Under the pieces are notes generated by a model, which was given only the letters and a program-made list of their open reading frames with translations, did no database searches and was not told the DNA's origin. A stretch of DNA of 24,487 nt from a virus: positions 1-24,487 of IMG/VR virus record IMGVR_UViG_3300049783_001307; one strand, written 5' to 3'. A program made the translations under genes and the position numbers. This document shows positions 16,600-23,946 of the stretch, in pieces. Position 1 is the stretch's first letter. Each line of letters opens with the position of its first letter.

Positions 16600-17489
16600 T
16601 TTTCTCTCTTATATTTTTAAATAGCAATAATGATGAATTTGAAATTGAGTTTGAGTCATATGACAATTCAATTAGTGACCGTTGGTCCATGGCACTATAT
16701 GACCAATGTCAGCGCGATAATCGTATAATAGAGCCAGACCGACTGTACAATTTTCCTGATGGGCAATGGACTGAAGAAATGATCGTTAATGAACTGAATA
16801 GTTGCATTGACGTGCTCAATCGATATAGCCAGGTAATCTCACACCGTGCATTTGTGGGAATGCCACAAGAGCAATTAAATAACTTGCATCATTATTTTGA
16901 AAATTTACGTGGCGGAGTTTTATCACCAGGCAGTTATTATAAAAGTGCAAATGCGTTACAACGTGATTGCCTTGACAGGTACAATGTTATTATTCACCGG
17001 GCAGAAAACTTTTACAGTGGGCACACCAAGCAAGGGGTATATCCACGAATTGTTTCTAGATTCCATAACCGCCAACGTTATCCATTAATGGATAAAGATT
17101 ACCAGCATTTTACATTTGAACGGTATTTTGGTGAACTCTACATCAATTACTGTGAAGTGGGTAAACCCATCTATGACGTATACAAAGATAATGATGACAT
17201 AGTTGGTGAAGATAATATTCGACCATTACGTTTTTACAGTCCAGACTTTACATGCTATTTTCATAATCGGTCCTTGTCCAGTATTCAAAACTTTGAAAAT
17301 GGGATGAATGAATGGTGGGACAGAAATGACAATTACCTAACTGCATTAGGATTTACAAAAGGTGATCCCCGCAACGCAATGGGATATATTCCAGTGGGTA
17401 AGCTCATCACTAAATATAGCGAACAACAATTGGTGCAATTGATTTGTGAATACAATACAATGGACCGAGTGGAAATTAAACATTTATAA
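16596..17489 (+). CDS. Conserved phage protein of unknown function (297 aa)
   Basis: A 297-residue soluble protein. Visible features are LYDQCQRDNRIIEPDRLYNFPDG near the N-terminus, then LNSCIDVLNRYSQVI, then LNNLHHYFENLRG (about 94-106), then RIVSRFHNRQRYPL and YFGELYINYCEVGKP. I recognise the overall pattern from uncharacterised proteins of large aquatic phages, often close to radical SAM or glycosyltransferase genes, but know no function. There is no signal peptide, membrane helix or catalytic motif I can name. It overlaps the radical SAM gene by four bases (ATGA) and is followed by the QueC-like gene. It may be a scaffold, substrate or partner of these enzymes. Confidence 0.75.
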   Translation: MIFSLIFLNSNNDEFEIEFESYDNSISDRWSMALYDQCQRDNRIIEPDRLYNFPDGQWTEEMIVNELNSCIDVLNRYSQVISHRAFVGMPQEQLNNLHHYFENLRGGVLSPGSYYKSANALQRDCLDRYNVIIHRAENFYSGHTKQGVYPRIVSRFHNRQRYPLMDKDYQHFTFERYFGELYINYCEVGKPIYDVYKDNDDIVGEDNIRPLRFYSPDFTCYFHNRSLSSIQNFENGMNEWWDRNDNYLTALGFTKGDPRNAMGYIPVGKLITKYSEQQLVQLICEYNTMDRVEIKHL

Positions 17490-17494
17490 AAGGA
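17487..17494 (+). promoter_or_regulatory. Ribosome binding site pointing to a GTG start at 17503
   Basis: TAAAAGGA lies eight bases before GTG 17503, while the ATG at 17446 would force a 44-base overlap and the ATG at 17515 has no binding site. A four-codon out-of-frame ATG-CGT-GTT-TGA reads through the same place (17499-17510) and is probably incidental. Confidence 0.65.
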
Positions 17495-17502
17495 ATATAT
17501 GC

Positions 17503-18237
17503 GTGTTTGAAACAATGAAATTCCAGGATGATTGGAACAATATAGGCATAATGTTGTCTGGCGGCGCTGATAGCAGTATAATTTATTATGCAGCTTGTGA
17601 TTATTATAAAGACAGAGACGATGTCAACATTTATGCACTCTCATTAAATTCTGAATGGAAGCCATGGTATGGTGATTTTGCGGCTGATGTGATCCGTATA
17701 ACTGAAGAATTAACAGGAAAAGCTTGTGCAGGCCATATTGTTGATTACACTGCCCTGCATAACTCACACGATTCTGGTCAAGAATATATTATTGGTCAAG
17801 AACGTATGACCACCAGGGCCATAGCAGAGTATAATCTTAATGCGCTATACAATGGTATAACACTAAACCCTAACATTGATGAAATGACGTCGCGTTTGAC
17901 GCAAGTGCATGGAGCAGGCTCACGCAATCTTAAAGAGTTCTTGGTTCACGTACCAGGTCGCGATCTATCACGTGACAATGCGCCAAATTGGAAGAACTTT
18001 AGCATCGACGACACAGGGTGTCACCGTATCCGACCGTTCATTCAGCGGGACAAAATGGTTACGTTTGAAGCCTATGACTATTATGGTGTAATAGACACGC
18101 TCTATCCGTTCACGTATAGCTGCGAGACACGCCCTGGTGATAATTTTTACGACCCACGTGCGTCAGATGATCATGTACACTGCGAGCAGTGTTGGTTTTG
18201 CTCAGAACGATTTTATGCATTTGGTAGAATTATCTAA
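17503..18237 (+). CDS. QueC-like PP-loop ATP pyrophosphatase
   Basis: A 244-residue protein with the N-type ATP pyrophosphatase P-loop MLSGGADSSII (SGGADS at 19-24) that adenylates or activates a carboxyl or carbonyl group. The C-terminus has YSCET (C207) and then HCEQCWFCSER (C227, C230, C233), a zinc site like that of QueC (C-x(n)-C-x2-C-x2-C), and AFGR after it. VPGRDLSR (about 150-157) resembles the QueC VPGRN stretch, and RPFIQRDKMV fits the later PL..DK motif. It is longer than typical QueC between the P-loop and zinc site. The stop overlaps the next radical SAM gene by one base. It may make a 7-deazaguanine-like nitrile or an amide or other adduct; no QueD, QueE, FolE or DpdA is seen here. 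Confidence 0.72.
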   Translation: MFETMKFQDDWNNIGIMLSGGADSSIIYYAACDYYKDRDDVNIYALSLNSEWKPWYGDFAADVIRITEELTGKACAGHIVDYTALHNSHDSGQEYIIGQERMTTRAIAEYNLNALYNGITLNPNIDEMTSRLTQVHGAGSRNLKEFLVHVPGRDLSRDNAPNWKNFSIDDTGCHRIRPFIQRDKMVTFEAYDYYGVIDTLYPFTYSCETRPGDNFYDPRASDDHVHCEQCWFCSERFYAFGRII

Positions 18238-19490
18238 TGGAAAATAAACCATGGTGCGTTGATCCATTTATACAAATGGCACATACAGCAGACGGATTTT
18301 ATCGTGTTTGCTGTATCGGTGAGGTTGATCGCAGCGCCGCGATGAATACACAAAACATGACGCCATTGGAGTTCTTTAATTCTGGTCATATGCAGCAAGT
18401 TAGAGCAGACATGCTTAAAAATGATCCTGACCAATTTACACAAGCGACCAAGCATTCATGCGGGCAATGTATTAGTAATACCCACAGCAAAATTACACAC
18501 CGTAGAATACAAGAAAATGACATGTATAGTGATTATACGCATGTTGCAGATAATGTTCGCAAACATAATAATGGAGAAAGCTATATATACGAAGACTTGC
18601 TCTATGTCAACTTTAAAGTGCTTGGAAACATCTGTAACCTAAAATGCATTATGTGCGGGCCCAGCGCCAGCAGTAAAATTGCAGCAGAAAGAAAAAAGTT
18701 CTTTACTGGTGATGCAGACAATTATGTTGAACTGAATCCATTTGATACCAATAACAGAGAACAATACTTTGATGAGATTGACAAGATTATTAGTAGCGTG
18801 AACAAATTTAATCTGGTAGGTGGTGAAAATATGATTCACCCTGACTTTGTTAGTTTATTTGAACGATTCATTAATAATCCCAATGCCAAGAATTTAAATC
18901 TAACTATTATTACAAACGGTACAATGGTTCCTCCAATTGTTCTTGACAATGCTCATCGGTTTAATAGTGTGTCCATGTTGTGCAGTATTGATGGTGTGGC
19001 CGAACGTGGAGCATATGTTCGTAGCGGACTAAAGTGGAATACATTTGACAAAAATATTCGCATCTATCAAAATCACCCGCACATTTCTACCAGCTTTTTG
19101 GTCGCTACCCAGATGCTTAATATAGGTTATCTGGGTGACATTTATGATTATTTGGTGTATGATTTAGGAATACCGTATAAACGTATCAACTGGAATAACG
19201 TTGTCACAAGTCCAGCAAAATGGCGAGCAGTTAATCTGCCAGATCACATTAAGGCCAAATATCTTGAAAAACTAAAAAAGCACGAGATATCACAATTGAA
19301 TTGGTTACCTTATGATAGGATTGAGCAAATTTTATTAAGCCCACAAGGTTCAAATGATGAATTTCTAAAAGGGATTCAAGAATTAAAAACTCTGGATGCA
19401 GTGCGCAATTCATACATGCCATTACATTTTCCTGAATTAGATGAGTATTACCAATTGGCGCCGGAACCAAAGATCAAACTATTAAGATAA
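18237..19490 (+). CDS. Radical SAM protein with N-terminal SPASM/twitch-like module
   Basis: A 417-residue enzyme. The cysteine module is at the extreme N-terminus: C7 (PWCVDPF), C25-C26 (RVCCIGEV), C75 and C78 (SCGQCIS). The core has NICNLKCIMC (C133, C137, C140), LVGGENMIHP (GGE at 195-197) for SAM binding, and LCSIDGVAERG. The C-terminus HFPELDEYY matches paralogues at 6367 and 12248. The ATG overlaps the QueC-like stop (TAATG), so the two enzymes are likely made together. It is the last plus-strand gene of the long cluster and ends two bases before the inverted repeat at 19492. The pairing with a PP-loop ATPase suggests sequential steps on one substrate, which is inference. Confidence 0.83.
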   Translation: MENKPWCVDPFIQMAHTADGFYRVCCIGEVDRSAAMNTQNMTPLEFFNSGHMQQVRADMLKNDPDQFTQATKHSCGQCISNTHSKITHRRIQENDMYSDYTHVADNVRKHNNGESYIYEDLLYVNFKVLGNICNLKCIMCGPSASSKIAAERKKFFTGDADNYVELNPFDTNNREQYFDEIDKIISSVNKFNLVGGENMIHPDFVSLFERFINNPNAKNLNLTIITNGTMVPPIVLDNAHRFNSVSMLCSIDGVAERGAYVRSGLKWNTFDKNIRIYQNHPHISTSFLVATQMLNIGYLGDIYDYLVYDLGIPYKRINWNNVVTSPAKWRAVNLPDHIKAKYLEKLKKHEISQLNWLPYDRIEQILLSPQGSNDEFLKGIQELKTLDAVRNSYMPLHFPELDEYYQLAPEPKIKLLR

Positions 19491-19491
19491 A

Positions 19492-19513
19492 ATGGTGCAG
19501 TATATCACACCAT
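19492..19513 (-). terminator. Candidate terminator hairpin between converging genes
   Basis: ATGGTG and CACCAT form a 6-bp stem, extendable with two wobble pairs to a 6-nt loop. On the minus strand it is followed by TTTATCTT, a weak U-tract, so it could end the 19505 transcript. On the plus strand no T-run follows. It overlaps the stop codon of the minus gene. Confidence 0.4.
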
Positions 19514-20176
19514 CAAGCCCCACTGGCGTTCAAGGCACCACCAGCAATACCCGCAATGGGGCACAAAGTCGATAAGTTCTTGATCAGCCCATTGGCCTGG
19601 ACACGAGCGAGTGCTTTGGATTAAGTCAAACACTTTCAACTCTTTAAACATACGAACTTCGTCTTGTTTGTCAATATTGGCTAATGGTCGATATACAGGT
19701 AAGCCATGTTGCTCTGCCCATTCAGAATGATCTCTGGCGCGTCTGTGCGGTAGTGGACATGCGTCATACAGATCAACTTCTTTCCCTATGTGATCACAAA
19801 CAACAGCACCTTGTGGTGGCGAAGCGTTTTGTCCAATTAACCAGACATCAGCCAAATCCTTTAATTCAACCATAGCTTGATTGCAGTGGTGGGTTTCTCT
19901 GTCATCATGGTAATGGGTAATATGGTAATCAATTGCACCAGGCGTTAACCGCTTAATAGTTTGCGCAAACGCTTTATTCGCCCACTCAAGATGTACACGG
20001 TTGTTTATGTAGCTGCAACCCGCTGTGACTGCAATTATCCGACGATGTGGGTAGCGTAACCCAGCTAAGTATAATAACAAGGTGCTATCCATGCCTCCGC
20101 TGAATAAGACTGCGATAGATTGATACTGTTCAGGAATATGGAAGTTGTGCATAGCATTATTTATTGGATACAACAT
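19505..20176 (-). CDS. QueC-like PP-loop ATP pyrophosphatase (second copy)
   Basis: A 223-residue protein with the P-loop LFSGGMDSTLL (SGGMDS at 26-31), close to the QueC/ExsB pattern. Near the C-terminus QSTRSCPG (C192) and HCGYCWWCLER (C208, C211, C214) form a QueC-like zinc site, and PLANIDKQDEV (about 164-174) matches the PL..DK motif. It differs strongly from the 17503 copy, so the two are not a recent duplication. The ATG at 20176 interlocks with the ATG of the plus-strand oxygenase (shared CATG); another in-frame ATG at 20152 is possible but lacks a ribosome binding site, while 20176 has GGAAGG about 12 bases upstream. The reaction is unproven; 7-deazaguanine chemistry, amidation and sulfur transfer are all possible for this fold. 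Confidence 0.75.
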   Translation of the reverse strand: MLYPINNAMHNFHIPEQYQSIAVLFSGGMDSTLLLYLAGLRYPHRRIIAVTAGCSYINNRVHLEWANKAFAQTIKRLTPGAIDYHITHYHDDRETHHCNQAMVELKDLADVWLIGQNASPPQGAVVCDHIGKEVDLYDACPLPHRRARDHSEWAEQHGLPVYRPLANIDKQDEVRMFKELKVFDLIQSTRSCPGQWADQELIDFVPHCGYCWWCLERQWGLMV

Positions 20177-20825
20177 GGCATTACTTTACCTTCCTCTTGA
20201 CATAGACTTTGATATTCCTGCACCATCAAAAGTAATTGATTGGTTTGATGCGAATAAGATTGACGATCCTGACTTTTGGGTATTTAAAGAAGGGCGCCAT
20301 GAATGGGCGCTAACTGCGACAAATCATACTCCGTCGCGATGGGACCGAATCAAGCCTTATGTGGACTGGTTAGATCAATCTAATCTCACTCGCGATAATG
20401 CAACCACCACGTTCAATCCATCGTTTGCTGAAGAATTTCCTGATTTGGCTCGCGCTATTGCACAGTTGCCATTCACTGAGATTGGGGCGGCGGGTATGCT
20501 CAAGCAGCTGAAAACTATTGAGCCACATACTGATACACCAGACCCGACGATGCCTCTTGAGCCGCGCAGATACATGTTCTATCTAACTGAACCAGAGGGC
20601 AACACCTTCTACTTGCAAAAGACAACAGGTGAACAAGTTGCTATCCAATTACCAGAGCATTGCCGCGCGTTTGCATTTAACAGTGTGGACGCACTGCATG
20701 GCGCAACAGAACCAATTGGTGTTAAAATTTTATTAAGTGTTGTGGGAATTTTGGATCATGCAGCGCACCAAGACCTTATTGCGCGTAGCCTGGCCCGATA
20801 TGGTGATTACGCAATTTATGATTAA
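20175..20825 (+). CDS. 2OG-Fe(II) oxygenase / aspartyl-asparaginyl hydroxylase-like protein
   Basis: A 216-residue protein. LKTIEPHTDTPD holds HxD (H118, D120), then RRYMFYLTEPEGNTFYL and ALHGATEP with a distal His (H175), followed by VKILLSVVGILD, the end of a cupin-like beta helix. This is the iron site of the AspH-like 2OG oxygenases, which in phages form small stand-alone proteins. An obvious Arg for 2-oxoglutarate is not placed after H175; K184 may serve, which is atypical. The ATG at 20175 is chosen over an upstream start at 20145 because it begins the conserved region and has GGA at proper spacing. It is the only plus-strand gene in this minus-strand end, and its stop interlocks with the GNAT stop. 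Confidence 0.62.
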   Translation: MALLYLPLDIDFDIPAPSKVIDWFDANKIDDPDFWVFKEGRHEWALTATNHTPSRWDRIKPYVDWLDQSNLTRDNATTTFNPSFAEEFPDLARAIAQLPFTEIGAAGMLKQLKTIEPHTDTPDPTMPLEPRRYMFYLTEPEGNTFYLQKTTGEQVAIQLPEHCRAFAFNSVDALHGATEPIGVKILLSVVGILDHAAHQDLIARSLARYGDYAIYD

Positions 20826-21358
20826 AGCGGATCGCCCAATGGCAAGATTGATCCATAATGAAGTTGCCAAACTCGTTGTGGTGTATAATATATTGTCTCC
20901 ACGCTAGAAAACGAGAAGCGCGGATCTCCGTCCACAATTTTGTCCAGGAACTGTCCCAGACGGTCACTGCTGGCCATACCTGCATTGTAGTTGGTTGTAA
21001 ACCAGAAACTCGTGGCACCATGCAGCCGTGCCCACATAACTTGCATGGGCAGTGTATAAGCTGACAGGCCTGCCGCGCTGACCAGATTGCGTTGGTGGGG
21101 GAAGCCCTTGCTACGATATGCAGGATGAGTTGCAGTCCTAGTGAACACGCGCCAACCACCAATTCTATAATTGCTGAAATCGTGGGTGTAACTCATTGCA
21201 GCTATCTTACCGTCGTCAATTACCAAAAATAAACCAGAGTCTTCGCGTTTGTCAATAGCTAATGAAGCGATGCTGATATTATTTTCCACATCACTTTCAT
21301 CAAAAAATCTATTAATTGCATCTTCATGCTTTACTGGATTGTAAATCTCGACCTTCAT
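20822..21358 (-). CDS. GNAT-family acetyltransferase-like protein
   Basis: A 178-residue protein with the GNAT layout: FLVIDDGKIAAMSY (strand 4 region, about 45-58), then TRTATHPAYRSKGFPHQRNL (about 73-92), where the RxxGxx segment RSKGFP is the acetyl-CoA pyrophosphate loop, slightly degenerate. The C-terminus has aromatic strands (SVETIYYTPQRVWQLHYG). It should transfer an acyl group from acyl-CoA to an amine. Starts at 21373 and 21358 are both possible; I prefer 21358 (MKVEIYNP), but neither has a good ribosome binding site. It overlaps the methyltransferase gene end by 35 bases and shares a TTAA with the oxygenase stop. Confidence 0.6.
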   Translation of the reverse strand: MKVEIYNPVKHEDAINRFFDESDVENNISIASLAIDKREDSGLFLVIDDGKIAAMSYTHDFSNYRIGGWRVFTRTATHPAYRSKGFPHQRNLVSAAGLSAYTLPMQVMWARLHGATSFWFTTNYNAGMASSDRLGQFLDKIVDGDPRFSFSSVETIYYTPQRVWQLHYGSILPLGDPL

Positions 21359-21929
21359 TCCACCACACCACATAATAATTGCTATTTTCTTCTAAAGGTT
21401 CAACAACAGGCAAGTATTTAGCAAATTTGTCTTGCAATTTAGATTCTGAATACAAGTTGTAATGGTCACTGTCAACAACACCATCTTGATATTGTTCATT
21501 ATAGAATACAAAGAATGCACCAGTACAATTTAGTCTGGTATATTGTTCAAGTAGCTTGCCCACGCCCAAATAATTGGCAGCGCCGAATAACGAAACTAGA
21601 ACGTCAGCATCACCCTGGTCACTTGGTAGTTGAGTTTCACAGTCATGCAAATAAAATTTATAGTCAGGAAATTTAATCATTGCATTGTCCAGCATACCTT
21701 GTGAGATGTCAAAACCGCGAAATTGGGCAGGAAATGGCCTACCAAGGATTTCAATATCTTGTCCAGACCCAACACCAAGGCTTACAATGTCGCCGCCCAG
21801 GCCTGACATCTGCCAATGAAAGCTAGCAAGCTTTTCGTCACGCAAATACGCATTATCTTCACCATTAACATATTTTTCTTCATAGTCAACAGCAAGAGTA
21901 TTATATATTTCGGCTACGTTGGGTTGCAT
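21324..21929 (-). CDS. Class I SAM-dependent methyltransferase
   Basis: A 201-residue protein. EIYNTLAVDYEEKYV is the usual N-terminal helix, IVSLGVGSGQDIEIL (48-62) is motif I with GxGxG, GFDIS (72-76) gives the acidic ribose contact, and DADVLVSLFGAANYL (107-121) is motif IV, followed by FFVFYNEQ. It belongs to the general small-molecule methyltransferase group, so it differs from the two larger methyltransferases in the plus-strand cluster. The start was set at 21929 because AGGAG (21936-21940) is six bases upstream; an upstream in-frame ATG at 22001 would overlap thyA heavily. The substrate is not predictable. Confidence 0.75.
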   Translation of the reverse strand: MQPNVAEIYNTLAVDYEEKYVNGEDNAYLRDEKLASFHWQMSGLGGDIVSLGVGSGQDIEILGRPFPAQFRGFDISQGMLDNAMIKFPDYKFYLHDCETQLPSDQGDADVLVSLFGAANYLGVGKLLEQYTRLNCTGAFFVFYNEQYQDGVVDSDHYNLYSESKLQDKFAKYLPVVEPLEENSNYYVVWWNEGRDLQSSKA

Positions 21930-21935
21930 TTGCAT

Positions 21936-21940
21936 CTCCT
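21936..21940 (-). promoter_or_regulatory. Ribosome binding site fixing the methyltransferase start
   Basis: AGGAG on the minus strand lies exactly six bases before the ATG at 21929, making this the clear start among three in-frame ATGs (22001, 21935, 21929). Confidence 0.8.
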
Positions 21941-21960
21941 GATTACGTTTTGTGCACCGG

Positions 21961-22833
21961 TTATACAGCCATTGGCGCTGTAATGGTTGGGTGAGGATCA
22001 TATCCCATCAACTTGAATGCATCAACAGGCAAAGCTATTAGCTCATCAAGGGTAGTAAACGACGGCATAATAATTTTGGGCAACTTCTTTGGTTCTCTGG
22101 TCAGTTGTAACTTTACTTGGTCGATATGATTCAAGTAGATATGCGTATCACCTGTGGAATGTACAAACTCGCCAACCTTTAATCCTGTCAACTGTGCCAT
22201 AATATGTGTCAAAAGCGCATAGCTTGCAATATTAAACGGAACTCCCAAGAACATGTCTGCGCTGCGCTGATATAGGTGACAGCTAAGTTCGTTATTAACA
22301 CTCACATAGAATTGTACTAACACATGGCAAGGTGGTAATGCCATGTCTGGCACATCTCCCACGTTCCATGCAGAAAGTATGTGGCGTCGCGAATATGGAT
22401 TATTACGAAGTTGCTGTAGCAATGATGAAATTTGATCCAAATGGGCGCCACTGCGAGTAACATCTGCTCCCCAACTTCGCCATTGTTTTCCATAAATTGG
22501 CCCCAGGGCGCGATAATCGTCGTTAACTGTATATCCCAATGCCACTGCCTGGTTAAGCGCATTAGCAGTCCATATCGTGTTGGTAGCTGGGTCACGATCG
22601 CCATACAGGATTTCTGCCAGGCGCCGCTCATCTGTGCTGCCTTCCAAGAACCAAAGAAGCTCGCTGACGACAGCGCGCCATGCAAGCTTCTTAGTTGTTA
22701 CAGCTGGAAACCCGTCTTTTAGATTGTAACGTGTTTGCATACCAAAAATACTTTTGGTCCCTGTATTAGTTCTGTCTGTCCTTGTTTCTCCGTTGTCTAG
22801 AATTTGTTGTAATTGGTTGTGGTATTGCTTCAT
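21961..22833 (-). CDS. thyA: Thymidylate synthase
   Basis: A 290-residue ThyA that methylates dUMP to dTMP using methylenetetrahydrofolate, for phage DNA synthesis in the cytoplasm. Seen motifs: RTNTGTKSIFG near the N-terminus, ELLWFLEGSTDERRL, GPIYGKQWRSW (111-121), SRRHILSAWN (dUMP phosphate Arg), LPPCHVLVQF with the catalytic Cys (C169), RSADMFLGVPFNIASY (D193, N201) and DTHIYLNH (H231, Y233). The length is close to the family norm. It overlaps the next upstream gene by four bases and lies in the same minus-strand run as DHFR, which recycles the dihydrofolate it makes. Confidence 0.97.
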   Translation of the reverse strand: MKQYHNQLQQILDNGETRTDRTNTGTKSIFGMQTRYNLKDGFPAVTTKKLAWRAVVSELLWFLEGSTDERRLAEILYGDRDPATNTIWTANALNQAVALGYTVNDDYRALGPIYGKQWRSWGADVTRSGAHLDQISSLLQQLRNNPYSRRHILSAWNVGDVPDMALPPCHVLVQFYVSVNNELSCHLYQRSADMFLGVPFNIASYALLTHIMAQLTGLKVGEFVHSTGDTHIYLNHIDQVKLQLTREPKKLPKIIMPSFTTLDELIALPVDAFKLMGYDPHPTITAPMAV

Positions 22834-23462
22834 GGTAGATCTACAAACTTTCCGTAATAGTGTACTTCGGCAATTTTGTTATTAAGTAACAATCCTTCGC
22901 CGTGTACATAGATAAGTGGCTGGTCACTGTCATCAGTGCCGCGATAAAGTACCAGAACTTGCTCGTTACTGGCCAGAGCAGTCTCGATAATTTCAGGCTC
23001 TGATGCGAAGTATGGCGCCTCAACATCAATCATGTCTTCTGATTCTTCGTCATATTGTTGAATTGTTTTAATTTTTGTGAAGCAATCGCGCACTGTTTCT
23101 GTTAAACTTGGATGACATACAATTGTATTACCATTGCCACGCTTGCTGAATGTGCCGATATTAGCAGCCGCCATACTAATCAAATGTGCAAGGCGGCTAT
23201 CTGCATCGATATGATTAAGTGGCGGACTACCATAGCATGGAAAAACCACACCTTCATCAAGTACCATTGCTTCGGCTGCGGCTAGGTTACCCACAACAAG
23301 AACATCATCACGAGTGCAGTTACCATACTCAAATTTGATGCGCGCCTGGCCTTTGACTGTACCGTCAGCCTGTTGGTCAAATGTTTCAAGGATTTTACGC
23401 TTTTTGACAAAAACTTCGATGTTACCGTGTTCGTCAAATTGTTGTTCCGATAGAAAGGTCAT
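22830..23462 (-). CDS. Unknown phage protein with weak capsid-like resemblance (210 aa)
   Basis: A 210-residue protein between thyA and DHFR. Residues 95-120 (MAAANIGTFSKRGNGN then TIVCHPS) and 168-194 (QVLVLYRGTDDSDQP then IYVHGEGLLL) recall segments of T4 gp23-type major capsid proteins, where an RGKGN-like motif and a YKG.SP.D.G..Y segment appear in the same order. It is much shorter than a capsid protein and has no visible N-terminal arm or insertion domain, so it might be a capsid-derived or decoration protein, or the match may be accidental. The start at 23462 has AAGGA at good spacing and is preferred over 23489. It overlaps DHFR by 29 bases. Confidence 0.6.
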   Translation of the reverse strand: MTFLSEQQFDEHGNIEVFVKKRKILETFDQQADGTVKGQARIKFEYGNCTRDDVLVVGNLAAAEAMVLDEGVVFPCYGSPPLNHIDADSRLAHLISMAAANIGTFSKRGNGNTIVCHPSLTETVRDCFTKIKTIQQYDEESEDMIDVEAPYFASEPEIIETALASNEQVLVLYRGTDDSDQPLIYVHGEGLLLNNKIAEVHYYGKFVDLP

Positions 23463-23946
23463 ATAGTTTCCTTGTAAGGTAAATTTCAAACTTTGTGGTT
23501 CTGTCTATTTCAACACTATCAATTAGTACAAACTGTGCAGCAATCTTGTCCATTGGCAAAAATGTGTCACAGTCATGGTCGCCAGCAACGCGTGTCAGAT
23601 GCAATATAGAAATATCATCAATCACTTGCTCAAAAAGAGCAGCGCCGCCAATTACAAATACTTTATTAGTTTGCGCAAGTGATGTCAAGCGTAAAGATAT
23701 GTTATCACTCAACACACTGGCTTCATTTAGTTGATAGTCTGTGTTGCGGGTAACCACAACATTTGTCCTATTAGGCAGGGGGGAAGGCATGTCAGGTGCC
23801 TCCCACGTTTTCCTGCCCATGACAACTATTGCGTCAGTTGTCAATTGTTTAAAGTGTTTGAGATCAGCCATGTTATGTGGCCATGGCATGATCCCGTCTT
23901 TTGCTATGCCGCCCAAGGCGTCACATGCTACTATTGCTCTGATCAT
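23434..23946 (-). CDS. folA: Dihydrofolate reductase
   Basis: A 170-residue DHFR that reduces dihydrofolate to tetrahydrofolate with NADPH, working with ThyA. Motifs: IRAIVACDALGGIAKDG at the N-terminus, MPWPHNMADLKHFK (W22, catalytic-position acidic D28), VVMGRKTWE (42-49) with NADPH contacts, VVVTRN, and KVFVIGGAALFEQ (about 114-126) with the conserved GG. The length and order match bacterial and phage DHFRs. The start overlaps the upstream gene stop by four bases; the binding site is weak, so translational coupling is likely. Confidence 0.95.
   Translation of the reverse strand: MIRAIVACDALGGIAKDGIMPWPHNMADLKHFKQLTTDAIVVMGRKTWEAPDMPSPLPNRTNVVVTRNTDYQLNEASVLSDNISLRLTSLAQTNKVFVIGGAALFEQVIDDISILHLTRVAGDHDCDTFLPMDKIAAQFVLIDSVEIDRTTKFEIYLTRKLYDLSIGTTI

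Noticed and set aside
17499-17510. Three-codon ATG-CGT-GTT minicistron overlapping the QueC-like start
   Set aside because: Too short to judge and easily produced by chance; the nearby AAAAGGA is better explained by the in-frame GTG at 17503.
17503-20176. A full 7-deazaguanine DNA modification pathway
   Set aside because: Only QueC-like genes are present. No FolE, QueD, QueE-sized radical SAM or DpdA-like transglycosylase is seen in the window, so the pathway is not claimed.
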